The position numbers were made by a program, and so were the translations under genes. From contig NC_071354.1 in NCBI RefSeq assembly GCF_943734655.1, forward strand, positions 34,311,347 to 34,375,346: 64,000 nt of DNA, in the 5' to 3' direction. Positions 33,104 through 44,477 of this stretch are shown here, piece after piece. The stretch's first letter is position 1; each line of letters starts with the position of its first letter. A model generated the notes under the pieces. That model did not search any database. It was not told the DNA's origin and saw only the letters and a program-made list of their open reading frames with translations. The stretch is from Sabethes cyaneus (taxonomy: Eukaryota > Arthropoda > Insecta > Diptera > Culicidae).

Positions 33104-34285
33104 GCTTCAGATAGTATTGGAACAAAAACAATTGCGTGTAATTCAGTTATTTATTATTGAAATCAAGATCTTTTCTTACACAAATATAGCGTTTTCTTCA
33201 TTCGTTTAAGAAAAAATACGGATGAAATTATTCGTTACGATTTCGAAGGAATTCTCGAACTTTTCCTGTAATATGGCTCATTAGACGGCGCACACTGTCA
33301 TCGTCCGTCTTATTCCACCAGGTCTTCATCTGATTGATGTCTTTGACCACTTTTCCCTTTGCTTTGAGTCTCCTCCTCATGATTGCCCAGTATATCTCGA
33401 TAGGGCGGAACTGGGGACAATTGGGTGGGTCAAGGTCTTTCGGAACAAACTGGACCCTTTCTCTGCATACCATTTTTGAACGACTTTGCTGTAATGACAG
33501 CTTGCCAAATCTGGCCAAAACATCACGGGATGGTGGTGAGATCGAATGAACGGTAAAATTCGTTTTCGGAGAATGGAGACACTCTTTTCGGTACAGTTCC
33601 GACTTTCGTTTTTCTGCCCCAGCTGGCGTTGACAAGTAAATTTTTGGCCTGGCATTTGCCCGAAGTCAGCCTTGACATAGATTTCATTTTCCAACAGAAG
33701 ACACCCGCGAACTTGGTTAGCACCCGATCGTTTAGCTTTCGAGCACGGATTTTGGCCACACTATTCTGTTTTATGGTTCGGTTTGGCTGTTTGCTAGCTC
33801 GATAAGACTTGATTCCTTTCCGGAGTCGAATTTTCCTCACGGTACTACGGGCAGCACCGAATTTTCTACCCAAATCACGTCCGACAGAGTGGGATTCCTC
33901 TTGATGGTCTTCAAAATCTTACCACGCAGTTTCCGGTCGATAGTTCCTGTTCGATGATTAGCTCGAGGCTTCCGAACTGTCGTCAATGTTTCCTTAAACC
34001 ATTTGATATTTGATAACTCGCCATACAGTATTTCTGGGCAATTTCAGCTGTTTACCTAGCCTAGATGCAGACCACAATGGATTTTCCAAAAAACTGTGCA
34101 CAAGTTTTTTCACTTCTTTCGGCTTCCATGTTGCTTGTTTACAAAATACACTCGTTTTGCGGAATGTCAAAACTACATAGGTGAAGCTAACGAAATTTCC
34201 GACACGCGGGCGCCAACAACTTCCAGATCCGTCCTCCAAGAGCGCCACAATATGAGAAAAGGTTTGCTCCAATTCTAAATGAAGC
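33104..34285 (-). mobile_element. DD37E Tc1/mariner-group transposon (inactive)
   Basis: A 1.18 kb element whose ends match as inverted repeats: GCTTCAGATAGTATTGGAAC on the left and, on the complementary strand, GCTTCATTTAGAATTGGAGC on the right. The minus-strand transposase covers almost all of it: an N-terminal helix-turn-helix part (KPKEVKKLVHSFLENP, SRLGKQLKLPRNTVWRV), a second DNA-binding part (GAARSTVRKIRLRKGIKSYR), then the catalytic domain. The length is normal for the group. The element can no longer make its enzyme, because frameshifts break the frame and a catalytic residue is changed (see the CDS entry). Confidence 0.85.
33228..34180 (-). pseudogene. DD37E transposase, frameshifted and catalytically changed
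   Basis: This would cut and join the ends of its own transposon. Frames used in order are 34180 to 33994, 33873 to about 33690, 33694 to about 33450 and 33440 to 33228. The first catalytic position reads ENEIYVKADFGQMPGQKF, where family members have Asp in place of Asn; the Asn codon is at 33686-33688. The second Asp is in PDLASCHYSK (33509-33511). The Glu is in RPIEIYWAIMRRR (33396-33398). From the second Asp to the Glu there are 110 bases. Adding back the single base lost between KWYAEKG and FVPKDLDPP gives exactly 37 residues, so DD37E. The C-terminus ends FLRNRNE. The family is known from mosquitoes (ITmD37E). Confidence 0.85.
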
Positions 34286-34308
34286 AATAAAAAGGCAATA
34301 AAAAGATG

Positions 34309-35376
34309 GCCCTAGCCCTAGCCCTAGCCCTAGCGCTAGCCCTAGCCCTAGCCCTAGCCCTAGCGCTAGCGCTAGCGCTAGCGCTAGCCCTAGCCCTAGC
34401 CCTAGCCCTAGCCCTAGCCCTAGCCCTAGCCCTAGCCCTAGCCCTAGCCCTAGCCCTAGCCCTAGCCCTAGCCCTAGCCCTAGCCCTAGCCCTAGCCCTA
34501 GCCCTAGCCCTAGCCCTAGCCCTAGCCCTAGCCCTAGCCCTAGCCCTAGCCCTAGCCCTAGCCCTAGCCCTAGCCCTAGCCCTAGCCCTAGCCCTAGCCC
34601 TAGCCCTAGCCCTAGCCCTAGCCCTAGCCCTAGCCCTAGCCCTAGCCCTAGCCCTAGCCCTAGCCCTAGCCCTAGCCCTAGCCCTAGCCCTAGCCCTAGC
34701 CCTAGCCCTAGCCCTAGCCCTAGCCCTAGCCCTAGCCCTAGCCCTAGCCCTAGCCCTAGCCCTAGCCCTAGCCCTAGCCCTAGCCCTAGCCCTAGCCCTA
34801 GCCCTAGCCCTAGCCCTAGCCCTAGCCCTAGCCCTAGCCCTAGCCCTAGCCCTAGCCCTAGCCCTAGCCCTAGCCCTAGCCCTAGCCCTAGCCCTAGCCC
34901 TAGCCCTAGCCCTAGCCCTAGCCCTAGCCCTAGCCCTAGCCCTAGCCCTAGCCCTAGCCCTAGCCCTAGCCCTAGCCCTAGCCCTAGCCCTAGCCCTAGC
35001 CCTAGCCCTAGCCCTAGCCCTAGCCCTAGCCCTAGCCCTAGCCCTAGCCCTAGCCCTAGCCCTAGCCCTAGCCCTAGCCCTAGCCCTAGCCCTAGCCCTA
35101 GCCCTAGCCCTAGCCCTAGCCCTAGCCCTAGCCCTAGCCCTAGCCCTAGCCCTAGCCCTAGCCCTAGCCCTAGCCCTAGCCCTAGCCCTAGCCCTAGCCC
35201 TAGCCCTAGCCCTAGCCCTAGCCCTAGCCCTAGCCCTAGCCCTAGCCCTAGCCCTAGCCCTAGCCCTAGCCCTAGCCCTAGCCCTAGCCCTAGCCCTAGC
35301 CCTAGCCCTAGCCCTAGCCCTAGCCCTAGCCCTAGCCCTAGCCCTAGCCCTAGCCCTAGCCCTAGCCCTAGCCCTA
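34309..35376. repeat. (GCCCTA)178 hexanucleotide array
   Basis: Exactly 1,068 bases of uninterrupted 6-bp units, that is 178 copies. Five units are GCGCTA instead of GCCCTA (starting 34333, 34363, 34369, 34375 and 34381), all in the first 80 bases. Every later unit is GCCCTA. On the other strand the unit is TAGGGC, one base from a TTAGGG telomere repeat. The array starts 23 bp beyond the DD37E transposon and ends in AT-rich DNA. Because the unit length is a multiple of three, long Ala-Leu and Ala-Arg frames run through both strands; they are artefacts of the repeat. Confidence 0.97.
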
Positions 35377-35544
35377 ATTATAACATATAAGTTAATAATG
35401 AGATAACAATAAGTTATCATTTGGAAATGTCGATCATAGGTGGTGCTAGTGTTCAGGTAAAATGTGCGGGACGATAATTTTTGTTGTTTTTTTTCCAAAA
35501 GTTATGTCTGTTTTTGTGATACGATTCTTCAAACTTATTTATCA

Positions 35545-35757
35545 AATATTAAAATATGTGGCTTTTCGGTGTCGGGTTTCCTACGAAAATTTCATTTTAA
35601 GTTCAGCTTTCGAAGAACTATGCCTTCATCATCGGAGCAACATAGCTTTCTCGGTTGCTCCGATGATGAAGGCATAGTTCTTCGAAACGTCAGCTGAACG
35701 TAAAATAAAGTTTTCGTAGGAAATCCGAGACCGAAAAGCCACATCTTTTAATAAAAA
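35545..35757. mobile_element. Foldback element with arms of about 100 bp
   Basis: A near-palindrome. The outer arms carry GTGGCTTTTCGGTGTCGGG against CCGAGACCGAAAAGCCAC and CCTACGAAAA against TTTTCGTAGG. The inner arms (about 35608-35643 and 35656-35690) pair perfectly over about 34 bp, starting TTTCGAAGAACTATGCCTTC. The loop is about 12 bases. There is no coding function. TTATTTATCAAA occurs on both sides (about 35536 and 35782) and might be a target duplication, but it may be chance. The perfect inner stem suggests recent origin or gene conversion between arms. Confidence 0.8.
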
Positions 35758-37512
35758 TACAACGGTCTATTATAATTATTATTTATCAAACACACTGGCA
35801 TAGGTCATATTTAAAATTAATAATTTTAACAGTTTACCCTTATCCAACTTCAAGTTTTAAGATAACGGTAACGGTAATCGCAAATTAACATTTCAGTATT
35901 CGCAATTGAAAGGATGCAAAATGTTTTTTTGTTATTTATTTTCGTTTACTTGAGCTCAATTTTGTATTGTCAAATAAATTTTTTTTAAATCTAATTTATA
36001 GCCAATTTCAGCAAAAAAACCCGATTTAATCCACCTAGTGGTGAAAGGAACCTTTGATATACCATCTTATATGTCATTTGATATGGGCATTTCCAGCTCA
36101 AAAATTATTTTTGATTTGTATTTGAAATTGTAATTTTCATAAAACTGACAGAGTCAAATTCTATACGCATCACTTTGAACTAAATTCTTATATGAACTTT
36201 TTCTTAAGCCCAGCAGTTGTCAAGTTATTCAGATGTGAAATCTACAAATTATCTATTAGAGTTAACACATGCAAAGTATCCGATAACCGTGTAATCGACC
36301 TTCACGAATTTCAACCAAATTTTGTCAGATTGTTCATTTTAGGTCAGAAAACGAAAATCTTAAATTTGCCGATTGTGCCGCCCCCCACGATTAGTGGTAG
36401 TACCTCCTTTTTAAAAGAAAAGACCGTTTTGTCAAACCTTTTTATTTTTTACTTGCAGATAAACATGGAAATCACGACCAACATATGTCAAAAGGTCCAA
36501 TGTACAAATGAGAGATTATCTTTGCGACTCCTCTCGAGGTTTACGTGAATTTTGGAATCTACGCGGTTTATTTTAACGCGGAACATATCCTTCGGGTAAA
36601 AAGCGACTTGCGTGTATTTCCCGATTTTTAGAATATTCTTACTAAAGTTAGCTTATGTCAGATTTTATATTCTTTTAATCGAAGTGAAAAGAGGAAGCCA
36701 AAAAAGTAGTGTAGAATGTTGATTAAATTAAAAATTCTGATTGAAAGTACATAACAAATTACGAGTTGCTATTATGTATTGCTGATAAATTCAATAAAAA
36801 AATTCAATTTATCGTGATTTACGGTCCGTCTGCGACGAAAGATCCAGTCCTACGTGACTGCTTGTTAGCTAACCTGAAAATAAGAAAAAAGAAATACTAA
36901 TTAGTTTACTGAACCGGTGAAAATCGAAAGTAACAAGGAAATGAAATGACTATTAACTTAGGCTAATTATTGTTAAATCTGAACAGGTTTAGAATGAGTA
37001 AGCCATCAAACAGCAACCACATCGTGGGACACGAGAAAGGTAAAGGAAACGGTTATGGAACTAATTATTGCAAGAGAGAAAGGGGGTTACTTCTTATAAG
37101 CTACGATTTGAGCTGAGTTTAGAGATTGCTTGAAATTCTAATTAACCTGCCTGTTCGGTTAATTTTAAAAAATTAACCCAATTTTTATTCCTAATTCAAG
37201 TTACTTTAACTGTGACCGTATTCCAATCTTAAGATGGAATGTGAGATGGATGTCCATGTGAGGAAATATCCTCACATGGGCGTAATCTGTCCAGCCATGT
37301 TTGGATTCAGTACCGTTTCATCTTAAAAAAACCAAATACGCCTTTCGTCATACGGCTACAGCACTCACGGTTAAGGACGGATTAGTTAGGAATTCACGGG
37401 AATGAGCTACTTATGCCCTTACGCTGCACCCGAGCTTAAAATTATGCGAATTTGTATAGGGTAGTTGATCCAGTAGTTGTGGTAGTACCAATAGTTGTGC
37501 TACTATTCATTA
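35758..37512. other. Unassigned AT-rich DNA
   Basis: About 1.75 kb. The 118-residue plus frame at 36192-36548 has no recognised motif. A block at 36030-36110 (CACCTAGTGGTGAAAGGAAC) and one at 36555-36590 (related to 17440-17510) look like interspersed repeats. No gene called. Confidence 0.35.
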
Positions 37513-38783
37513 GGCTTATACAAATTTGAAAAAAAGTTTATGTCCTGGTCTCAAAATATTGTTGAAGGGGGGGGGCAAGAAAAAAATAATAACATTAAAC
37601 TTCAATAACCAAACAAAAGAGAAGAAACCAGCGTTTATTTTTCCATATTATTAAAATTTTATTACAAATATTGTGAACAGTACTTAAATTTTAGTTCAAC
37701 CCTTTCAAACTTCAAAATTTTTCGACCCAAGCACATAAAGTAAGCATCCTGGTAGAGACGAAGCAGTTTGATAATAGTGGAGTGCCACAGGATCACCTTA
37801 GAGAGCCACAAACGTATAACTTGACCTTCATTTGAATTTTGTTTTGAACCTCCGTGTCCTCGGTTAGTTACCTTGCTTTTTTAATAATCGAAATCCGTGT
37901 CACTTACTAGTTCAGAACTCGGTAACCACGACATAGTATCGTAATCTAACCATAGTGTGAAAATAGCAGTTTAGGTCCCTGCCACTTTATTACTTGGAAC
38001 ACTTATGCTGTGCTATCGACATGTTTTAAGAAAACAAATCTCTGAAGCTATTCACGTTTCTTGGTCAACCTTTTAGTCATGAATATCAGACCTCTCCTTG
38101 TATATTAAGGATGCACACCGTTTAGAAAATTTCAAGTTTCGAACAGTTCAGTGACATCCTGCATGCTGCATGCATCCAATGAATGGTAAAAACTGTACCG
38201 TTGAGTTTTACGTCCCCTACCTCCAAAATTAGGGTAGTTACTTGGACATTATGGAGTAAAACGACCAATTTTGATCCCCGAAGACCCGAAAAATTGTGTT
38301 TATATTATTATCTTATCTAGTACTTTGAGGGAAAAAAATAATCCCACTGCAATTCAAAAATCGGAATATCTCCGTCATAAGCGGTACCAAATTTCACTAA
38401 TATATTGTTTAATTGATTGTTGCCTCCATCTAATTCATTTAAAACAAGGTAAATTAAAATGGAATCAAGCCAAAAGTCTGATTGCAAGCACCCCAATTTT
38501 CGACGTCCGGAACTTAAAGATTAAGCACAATAGTTGCCTGTGACTTGCAGCAGAATCAGAAAGCTTGGTTGGTGAAAAAAAGTTGATCGAGACTAACGAG
38601 ATAACTATAACTTTGCACTTATTGGATAATTTAGAGATGTAAACTCATTGAACTGTGAAAAAATCCGCTTGTCACTAAAAAATGCAACAGACTAATATGA
38701 CACTTTATTTTTTTGCCCCTTCACATTTCGAAAATTTTCAAAGGGGGGGGTGACATAAACTTTTTTTCAAATTTGTATAAGCC
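37513..38783. mobile_element. PIF/Harbinger-like element, 1.27 kb, non-autonomous
   Basis: Terminal inverted repeats of 33 bp begin GGCTTATACAAATTTGAAAA and appear identical at both ends. TTA lies outside on each side (37510-37512 and 38784-38786). Subterminal poly-G runs (about 37567-37575 and 38742-38750) face inward, as in the GGCC-ended MITE family of this window. The two families are therefore related in design. A 90-residue frame at 38271-38543 shows no transposase motif. The 3-bp TTA duplication plus a GG start supports PIF/Harbinger. Confidence 0.75.
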
Positions 38784-39736
38784 TTATTAATGCATATTGT
38801 CGTCACCGTAGCATTTTAGATAAAACAATTACATTCATTATATAAAATAAGTTTTAGAAGTATTGGTAGTTAGACTACATCATTTAAAATTAAAGCATTA
38901 TTTGCTAAAATGCCAATTTTCCAAAATCCAACGCGCAGTTGGAGCGCACAACTATAGGCGCTCATCTATAGTTTTGCTACGATGTTTTTTCACTTAGCAA
39001 CCTAGCAATGTATATGGAATACCGCAATTAAAGGAACATCAAACTTAATTAAGGAAACATTAGCGCAACTGTTGGTACAATATAATTGAATCGGAAAATT
39101 AATTTTTTCTCTATAAAGCTTCTGGAACAACGAAATCAATTGTCTTGCCTTGTGACAAATACCTTGTATTTGATAAATTTATATCCCACAAGCATTAATT
39201 GAAGCATATATCTCAATAAACAAGCAAAATGAAGTTATATTGTGCTTATTGGCGCAACTAATGGATCATCTACCCTATACTGGTGGATTTTTTGGTGTAG
39301 AAAACTCTCTTGTAGAGTGACTCAATCAGTGAATTCTGACACTTGGCATAAGGCACTTTTAATCGCTTATTTTATAGCACGGCAATCAAATTGCTTCATC
39401 CAACAACGATTGTTCAAACTGATTCAAAGTCTAGTAAAGAAAACACTAACCGTTTTGCAGTTTCGTAAACAGCATTAGAGACTGCAGTCTCACTTTCCCA
39501 AAAGTTTTCATCTGCTGGTGGACTGTGTCTGTCACCGTCAGAACAAACATCAAAGTGTCCCATGCGCAGATTTTCCATCGTCTTCGATTACCATCTGCCG
39601 TCCCTCCGTTGGCGTTGTTGTTGGTGTTGTTGTTGGTGATGCTATTGACCATCTTCAAAGACGAAGACCCGACGACGAAAAGTTTTGCCAATCAGTAAAT
39701 GGATTTGCAATTTTGCCGGCATATTTTTTTTCTCAG
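38784..39736. other. Unassigned DNA
   Basis: AT-rich up to about 39480, then more balanced. A GTT/GGTGTTGTTG simple run lies at 39610-39640. The frame 39518-39967 passes through it, but only the part discussed in the next entry looks interesting. Confidence 0.35.
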
Positions 39737-39881
39737 TTCAACAGTTTTGCCGCGTTGCCTGGTGTGTCCTTCTTTTTGGCACTCCTTTTCGAAGTTAATC
39801 TAATCGAATGTGTCCCATGTGGCCCGAATTTCGAACTCCACCCTCCAGACTGGTTCCAGCCACAGCCAAATGGATTTTGTG
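39737..39881 (+). CDS. Speculative coding exon, unrecognised
   Basis: A 145-bp open segment lies between a good acceptor-like site (TATTTTTTTTCTCAG ending at 39736) and a consensus donor (GTAAGT at 39882-39887). The frame gives a hydrophobic stretch (FAALPGVSFFLALLFEVNL) followed by a Cys- and Pro-containing part (CVPCGPNFELHPPDWFQPQP). This would suit a secretory leader and the start of a small mature domain. I do not recognise the family, and no neighbouring exon was found. Splice-like sites arise by chance, so this is only a candidate. Confidence 0.15.
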
Positions 39882-41849
39882 GTAAGTTTTCTTTTCTTTT
39901 TTATCGGGCAAAATTTTCGGGATGTCCAAAAAGTACAAATAAACATTATAACGAATGTTTGTTTTGATCGAAACCATCGAACGCTGAACGCGAGTGAGTC
40001 TGGCTGGCTGAAAAAATGAGATAGTTTTCTTCAACAACCCAAAACCACAATAGTTGATCGGTGCATCGTTCGCCCTCCTTTGGCAAATGTACAAAATTTT
40101 AACCAAACCAGACAGCGCGCCATATATTATGTATATGACAGCGATGTACCACTTTCGTTCCACTGGATGGGAGGCTTACAGTGCTGTCTGCGAATGTTGC
40201 TCCCAAGAGTCCACTTTCATGCATTGAGCCGAAAACTTTTTATCTTTGTGTTGTTTGGAAATAAAAAAAATTAAAGCAACACAAAAAAATTGTGTTTAAA
40301 TTTTCAACCCACAATCATACAAAGTAACTAAAGTTATGCCAGTCTAGCCAAGAAGCTAATCTCTAATTTGATTACAATTGAAACCGAACTCGGAAAGTTA
40401 ACCGAATCAACCACTATTTAACATTCAATGCACCGGTTTGCATAATTCACCACTAATGAACGTAAACGTAATCACCATTAACATTTATATTCAAATATGT
40501 AAAACGAATTTACATCACGACAAATTGTATTATCCTTCGTTCAATTTAAATTCAGATCAACCAACGGGGGATCAATAGGACAACTTTTATTCTCATGTCC
40601 CACGCGGATCTCAGGCTCTACTCCAGCTCCAAACGAATGAATGGGATGGTTTCGATTTCTGCATCCCCGCGCCAAACGGCATCCCCCTCCCGCATCGCTG
40701 ATCCGCATCGAATCCATCAATTCGATGATTCTCGAACCATCATTACAATAATTTCATTATCTCTTCTCATTACCCCATCCGCCGGCGGCGGCCGTTAGTT
40801 TGGCAGACAAAGTTGGTGCATTTATTTTTCATTCTCAAATGTCGACCACAAAGTTGCTGCTGCTGTTGCTGCCGAATCACAACAAACTGTACTGTTTAGT
40901 ATACTTTGTGGCATCCTTTTGCCGCCAATAGAAGGTGCCTTACTCCTCGCCATTCTCGTGGTTAAATGTCAAAACGATTTCAACCGACCGACCACCCGCT
41001 CTCACCCATCGATGGAAGACGGATGAAGTCAATTGACACGGCGAGAGACGGGACGGGTCCCTAAAAGCCGCGCGTCGACTCATCTAAACTGTATTTACCG
41101 AGTTCAAAGATGTTTAAAGTCGCACGCTAAGTGTCTGACGTTTTGGCGTTTGGGCAGCAGCCTTGGGCTCGATCGAGAAGATATGCAAAGAATTGTATTG
41201 CACACAGCCAAGTGTTGTGCAGCCTCTAACAGGGTTGTGGGTGCAATATTGGTTACAATTTGACCGAGATTTGTTTTTAAGCACAGCGACAGCGATTTCA
41301 TATTATTGGTCTAAGTTTTTTAATGTCTTAGATCTTAGATCACAATTAGATAAATCTTAAAAAATCAAAAAAAAAAGTAACATTAAATGTTTCATGATGA
41401 AGAACATAGTCTTTCTAACTTTTAATGTAGAAATATGTCTTACGACAGAGTTGGGCTAGTAAAGGTGTCATTCCGAAAAATTTAAACACGAAAAGTGGCC
41501 AGATATCTTACACAAATTCGAGAATTCTTACAGATTGAGGGAGACGATAACGACAGCGGTGGCTCTAAAGCGGGCCAATGTTGATATTTCTTGTGTAAGT
41601 TGGTTGGCGTTCTGCCGGCCGCCTTCCATTTCATTTGAGGTGCTTCTTGATGCTGAACAATCAAAGAAATAGAGTGTAGTTCATCCTATTTCTTTTCAAC
41701 GCTGTGAGATTGACCGAATGGTCTTACCATTTTTAATTATAGAACATTTTTCTTTTATTTTATCAAACAACAGTTTAATACAATGAAGTTACGCATGAAC
41801 AAAGTTTTATCTCTTTCTGTTTTTTTATTAGTATTGGGTTAAAATGAGT
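39882..41849. other. Unassigned, unique-looking DNA
   Basis: About 2 kb. 40590-41100 is GC-richer, with CGCCGGCGGCGGCC near 40780-40793, a TGCTGCTGCTG run near 40853-40873 and ACCGACCGACC near 40984. Frames at 40595-40798, 41033-41263 and 41104-41301 show no motif. It may be host regulatory or intronic sequence; I cannot support a gene. Confidence 0.35.
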
Positions 41850-42375
41850 ATAAGACTCAAAACTTTATGGTTTGGCACGATCATAGATGAATTAAATGAT
41901 TCGGTACGATTATTTTCGATGAAACATATGGCTCGGTGCGACCATAGAGGAATTGAATGATTCGGTACGATCATTGTAGAATGAAGTTGGTGGGATCTGG
42001 TCAGGGTAAGTCCCTTTACGCCAGATGTAGAAATCTTCTCTGCACACGCTCGATTCACACGCTCCATGAGAGCTGGTGTGGAGTCCAAACCACGCAAGCA
42101 TTTTCAAGTCGAGGACACACAAAAAAGAGCATTACGTTTTTCAAACAATGAGAATCCTTGAAGCCTTGTCCAATTTTTGCGTGGAACCAAAGTTGCCTAC
42201 TTACTTAAAAAACTGTTTCCGTGCGGTGCCTGTCGAAGGTCAGCTTACGATCCAGAATAACGCCAAAATCTCTAACGTAGTCAACTCTGTTTAGCGCTTG
42301 CCCATCAGTACTATACTCAAAATGATTAGCGTTTGAATTCGGTGGAACGTAATCACTTGGCACTTATCAGTGCTT
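41850..42375 (-). pseudogene. Jockey-group LINE fragment, RT tail to 3' end
   Basis: On the minus strand a frame near 42220-42350 reads FEYSTDGQALNRVDYVRDFG then VILDRKLTFDRH, the segment after the RT catalytic core in jockey-type elements. Downstream frames (41910-42122 and 41828-42097) give the C-terminal region, LKMLAWFGLHTSSHG. Near its 3' end GGTACGATCAT/GATTCGGTACGA words repeat about every 30 bp (41872-41975). The scrap stops a few bases before the TTA of the complete MITE at 42380. Confidence 0.7.
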
Positions 42376-42379
42376 ATTA

Positions 42380-42810
42380 GGCCATTACAAATATTTTATA
42401 AAGTTTTTGTCCTTCCGGTGTTCGACCACTGAAGGCAGGGCGAAAAAAAAACAAAGTAAATTTTTTAATCGAGCAAAAAAACATGGATTTTAAGAATTTT
42501 TATTTAAGGTTTAAACGTGAAAACCGAATCTATTCTTGCTTATAATATATACGTTATTATTTTCTATGTAAAAACATACGAAAAAAAAGACAAAAACGAA
42601 GGAAAATTTTTTTGGACGATTTTCGGAAATTTCATTGTTCGAATTTCCATTTCTGTTTCGTGCTAGAAACGTTAATTCAACTCGGAGACTCATTTTTCGA
42701 GTTTTTCAGACTGTAGACCCACAGACATTATTTTTTGCCTCCCGATTTTTCAAGCCAATTTCCAAGGGGGGGGGGGTTGACAAAAACTTTAAATATGATT
42801 TGCAATGGCC
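42380..42810 (+). mobile_element. PIF/Harbinger-like MITE, complete copy
   Basis: A 431-bp element with ends GGCCATTACAAAT and ATTTGCAATGGCC. The TIR match continues through the facing (A/T)AAGTTTTTGTC and GACAAAAACTTTA blocks, about 30 bp in all. It is flanked by TTA on the left and TAA on the right. A poly-G run lies just inside the right TIR (42767-42776). This copy is the reference that shows what the interrupted copy at 54293-56844 looked like before the Helitron arrived. No coding capacity. Confidence 0.85.
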
Positions 42811-44477
42811 TAATCAAAGGGTGAATGATTTGAATTGAACTACATAGTTTGTTGTAAACTTAAATACCGTGTCGTATCGAAATCCGTACACCTCAGAACC
42901 AGACAATTTTAAATGGTCCATATAAAATTAAGATATTGTAATAAGCTATTCGTCATATTTTCTTTTGACAGTATAATGCTTATTTTAACATTATTTGAAA
43001 TAACAAGAAGCTAAAATTAATCCTAGTTATAAAAAATCGAGATCAAAATGTGCAGCTATTGATTGAAAATCCGTACACTTTTTTATGCCCGATTCAAAAT
43101 CCGTACACATTTGACTCAAAATCCGTACACCATGTTATGAATCAATTAAAGTCCGCATAATTTTGAATCTAAATCCGAGTAAGCTTGATCGAAATGAGTT
43201 TAAAGTTTATGGCTAAGTTGTTTTTGGTTATTTGACTAATTGCTTCAAAAAATTTGCTTTTCTTGATAATTGACGCATTGTATTTTAGTCCTGCTCACCG
43301 AAGAGTCGTTTACACGCACAATAGGAACACTACTAGGAATCAATCTTTTCGTTTTTAAGCCGAATTATGGGTAATTGTTCATTTTCGGTCGGAAAGTTTG
43401 GTACTAATTAAATATTGCCTCTATTCATGGGACCACCCACTTGTAACAAAACCTCGTTAGTGTTAAATGTTCTTACATTCTTTTCCTTATGCCTCGGGAA
43501 ATATTAGGCTTAGAAACAAACTTTTTTAACATTTTAGAGTAAATTAACTTGACTTATAAAAAAAAATATAACATTTTTTCTTGATTTTTGTTGCAAATTA
43601 TACGGAAAGCTGAAAATTTTCAGAAGAGACTCCGGTATTTCGAGAGTACCAATTCAATATACTAGCTCTTATCGTAGTGACCGGAACTTAAACTGTTTTG
43701 ATGCTTTATTAAAGGATTATCCACCATTTATTATCGTAATTGCCATCTTCCAGTTTATCGACCTATATTTAGCTTTAGTTATTTCCATTTTGTTTGGCAA
43801 AACATAGAATAGAGATGGATCGCTAAAGATACTGCACAGGTGTACGGATTTAGATTCAACTAGTAAAACTGAATCAAAATCCGTACAGTACTGATTATGA
43901 TGAATAAATATTACTTCAATGCCATAATGAACAAAATTAAGCTGTATAACGATAAACACCTATATTTCAAATCGATTTTCGGGATTTTAAATAAGAAAAT
44001 CACTTTAAGTACGCTTTACACTTCATTTTATTGGTTATTAAGTTATTAAGTTATTAAGTTATTTACTTAGCAAATTGCTAACAACACAGCCAATTTAGAA
44101 GGAAATCTGATTAGCATTAACGTTTTAATTTTTATTAGTTGTATTTCGTGGCCTACTACCGTGACCGCACATAATTGCGATCAGCTCCTAATTCCGATCA
44201 CTCAACCTAAATGGTCAATTTTTAGAAAATTGAGCCACAATCTGTAGTAAATAAGCACGCTTAGTTATTGTTCTATGTGTTTATGTGTCAGTTGTTGAAA
44301 AATGACTGCCTTTCGGGTACCATGCACTTCAAAATAAATTAAATTCGATAGGCAGAAGCAAAAAACGCCATCAAAATGTATTTTCTTAGCCGAAGTGCTA
44401 AGCGCACGATCAAATTTGCTAAGATCATAGCAGCGTGAAAACATATTACCTTCTTCGGTATTCTATGATAATTAATA

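Noticed and set aside
34309..35376. A true chromosome end
   Set aside because: The array is interstitial, flanked on both sides by ordinary sequence, and the unit is not a known dipteran telomere repeat.
34275..35498. Open frames of 366 and 407 residues with Ala-Leu and Ala-Arg dipeptide repeats
   Set aside because: They are the six-base repeat GCCCTA read in frame; a multiple-of-three unit without stops always gives long frames on both strands.
35608..35690. A microRNA precursor
   Set aside because: The stem is perfect and embedded in longer diverged inverted arms, which fits a foldback transposon better; expression data would be needed.
36192..36548. A 118-residue plus-strand frame
   Set aside because: AT-rich, no motif, and it crosses interspersed repeat words.
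39795..40163. A 122-residue minus-strand frame
   Set aside because: No recognisable motif, and it overlaps the more plausible exon-like segment on the other strand.
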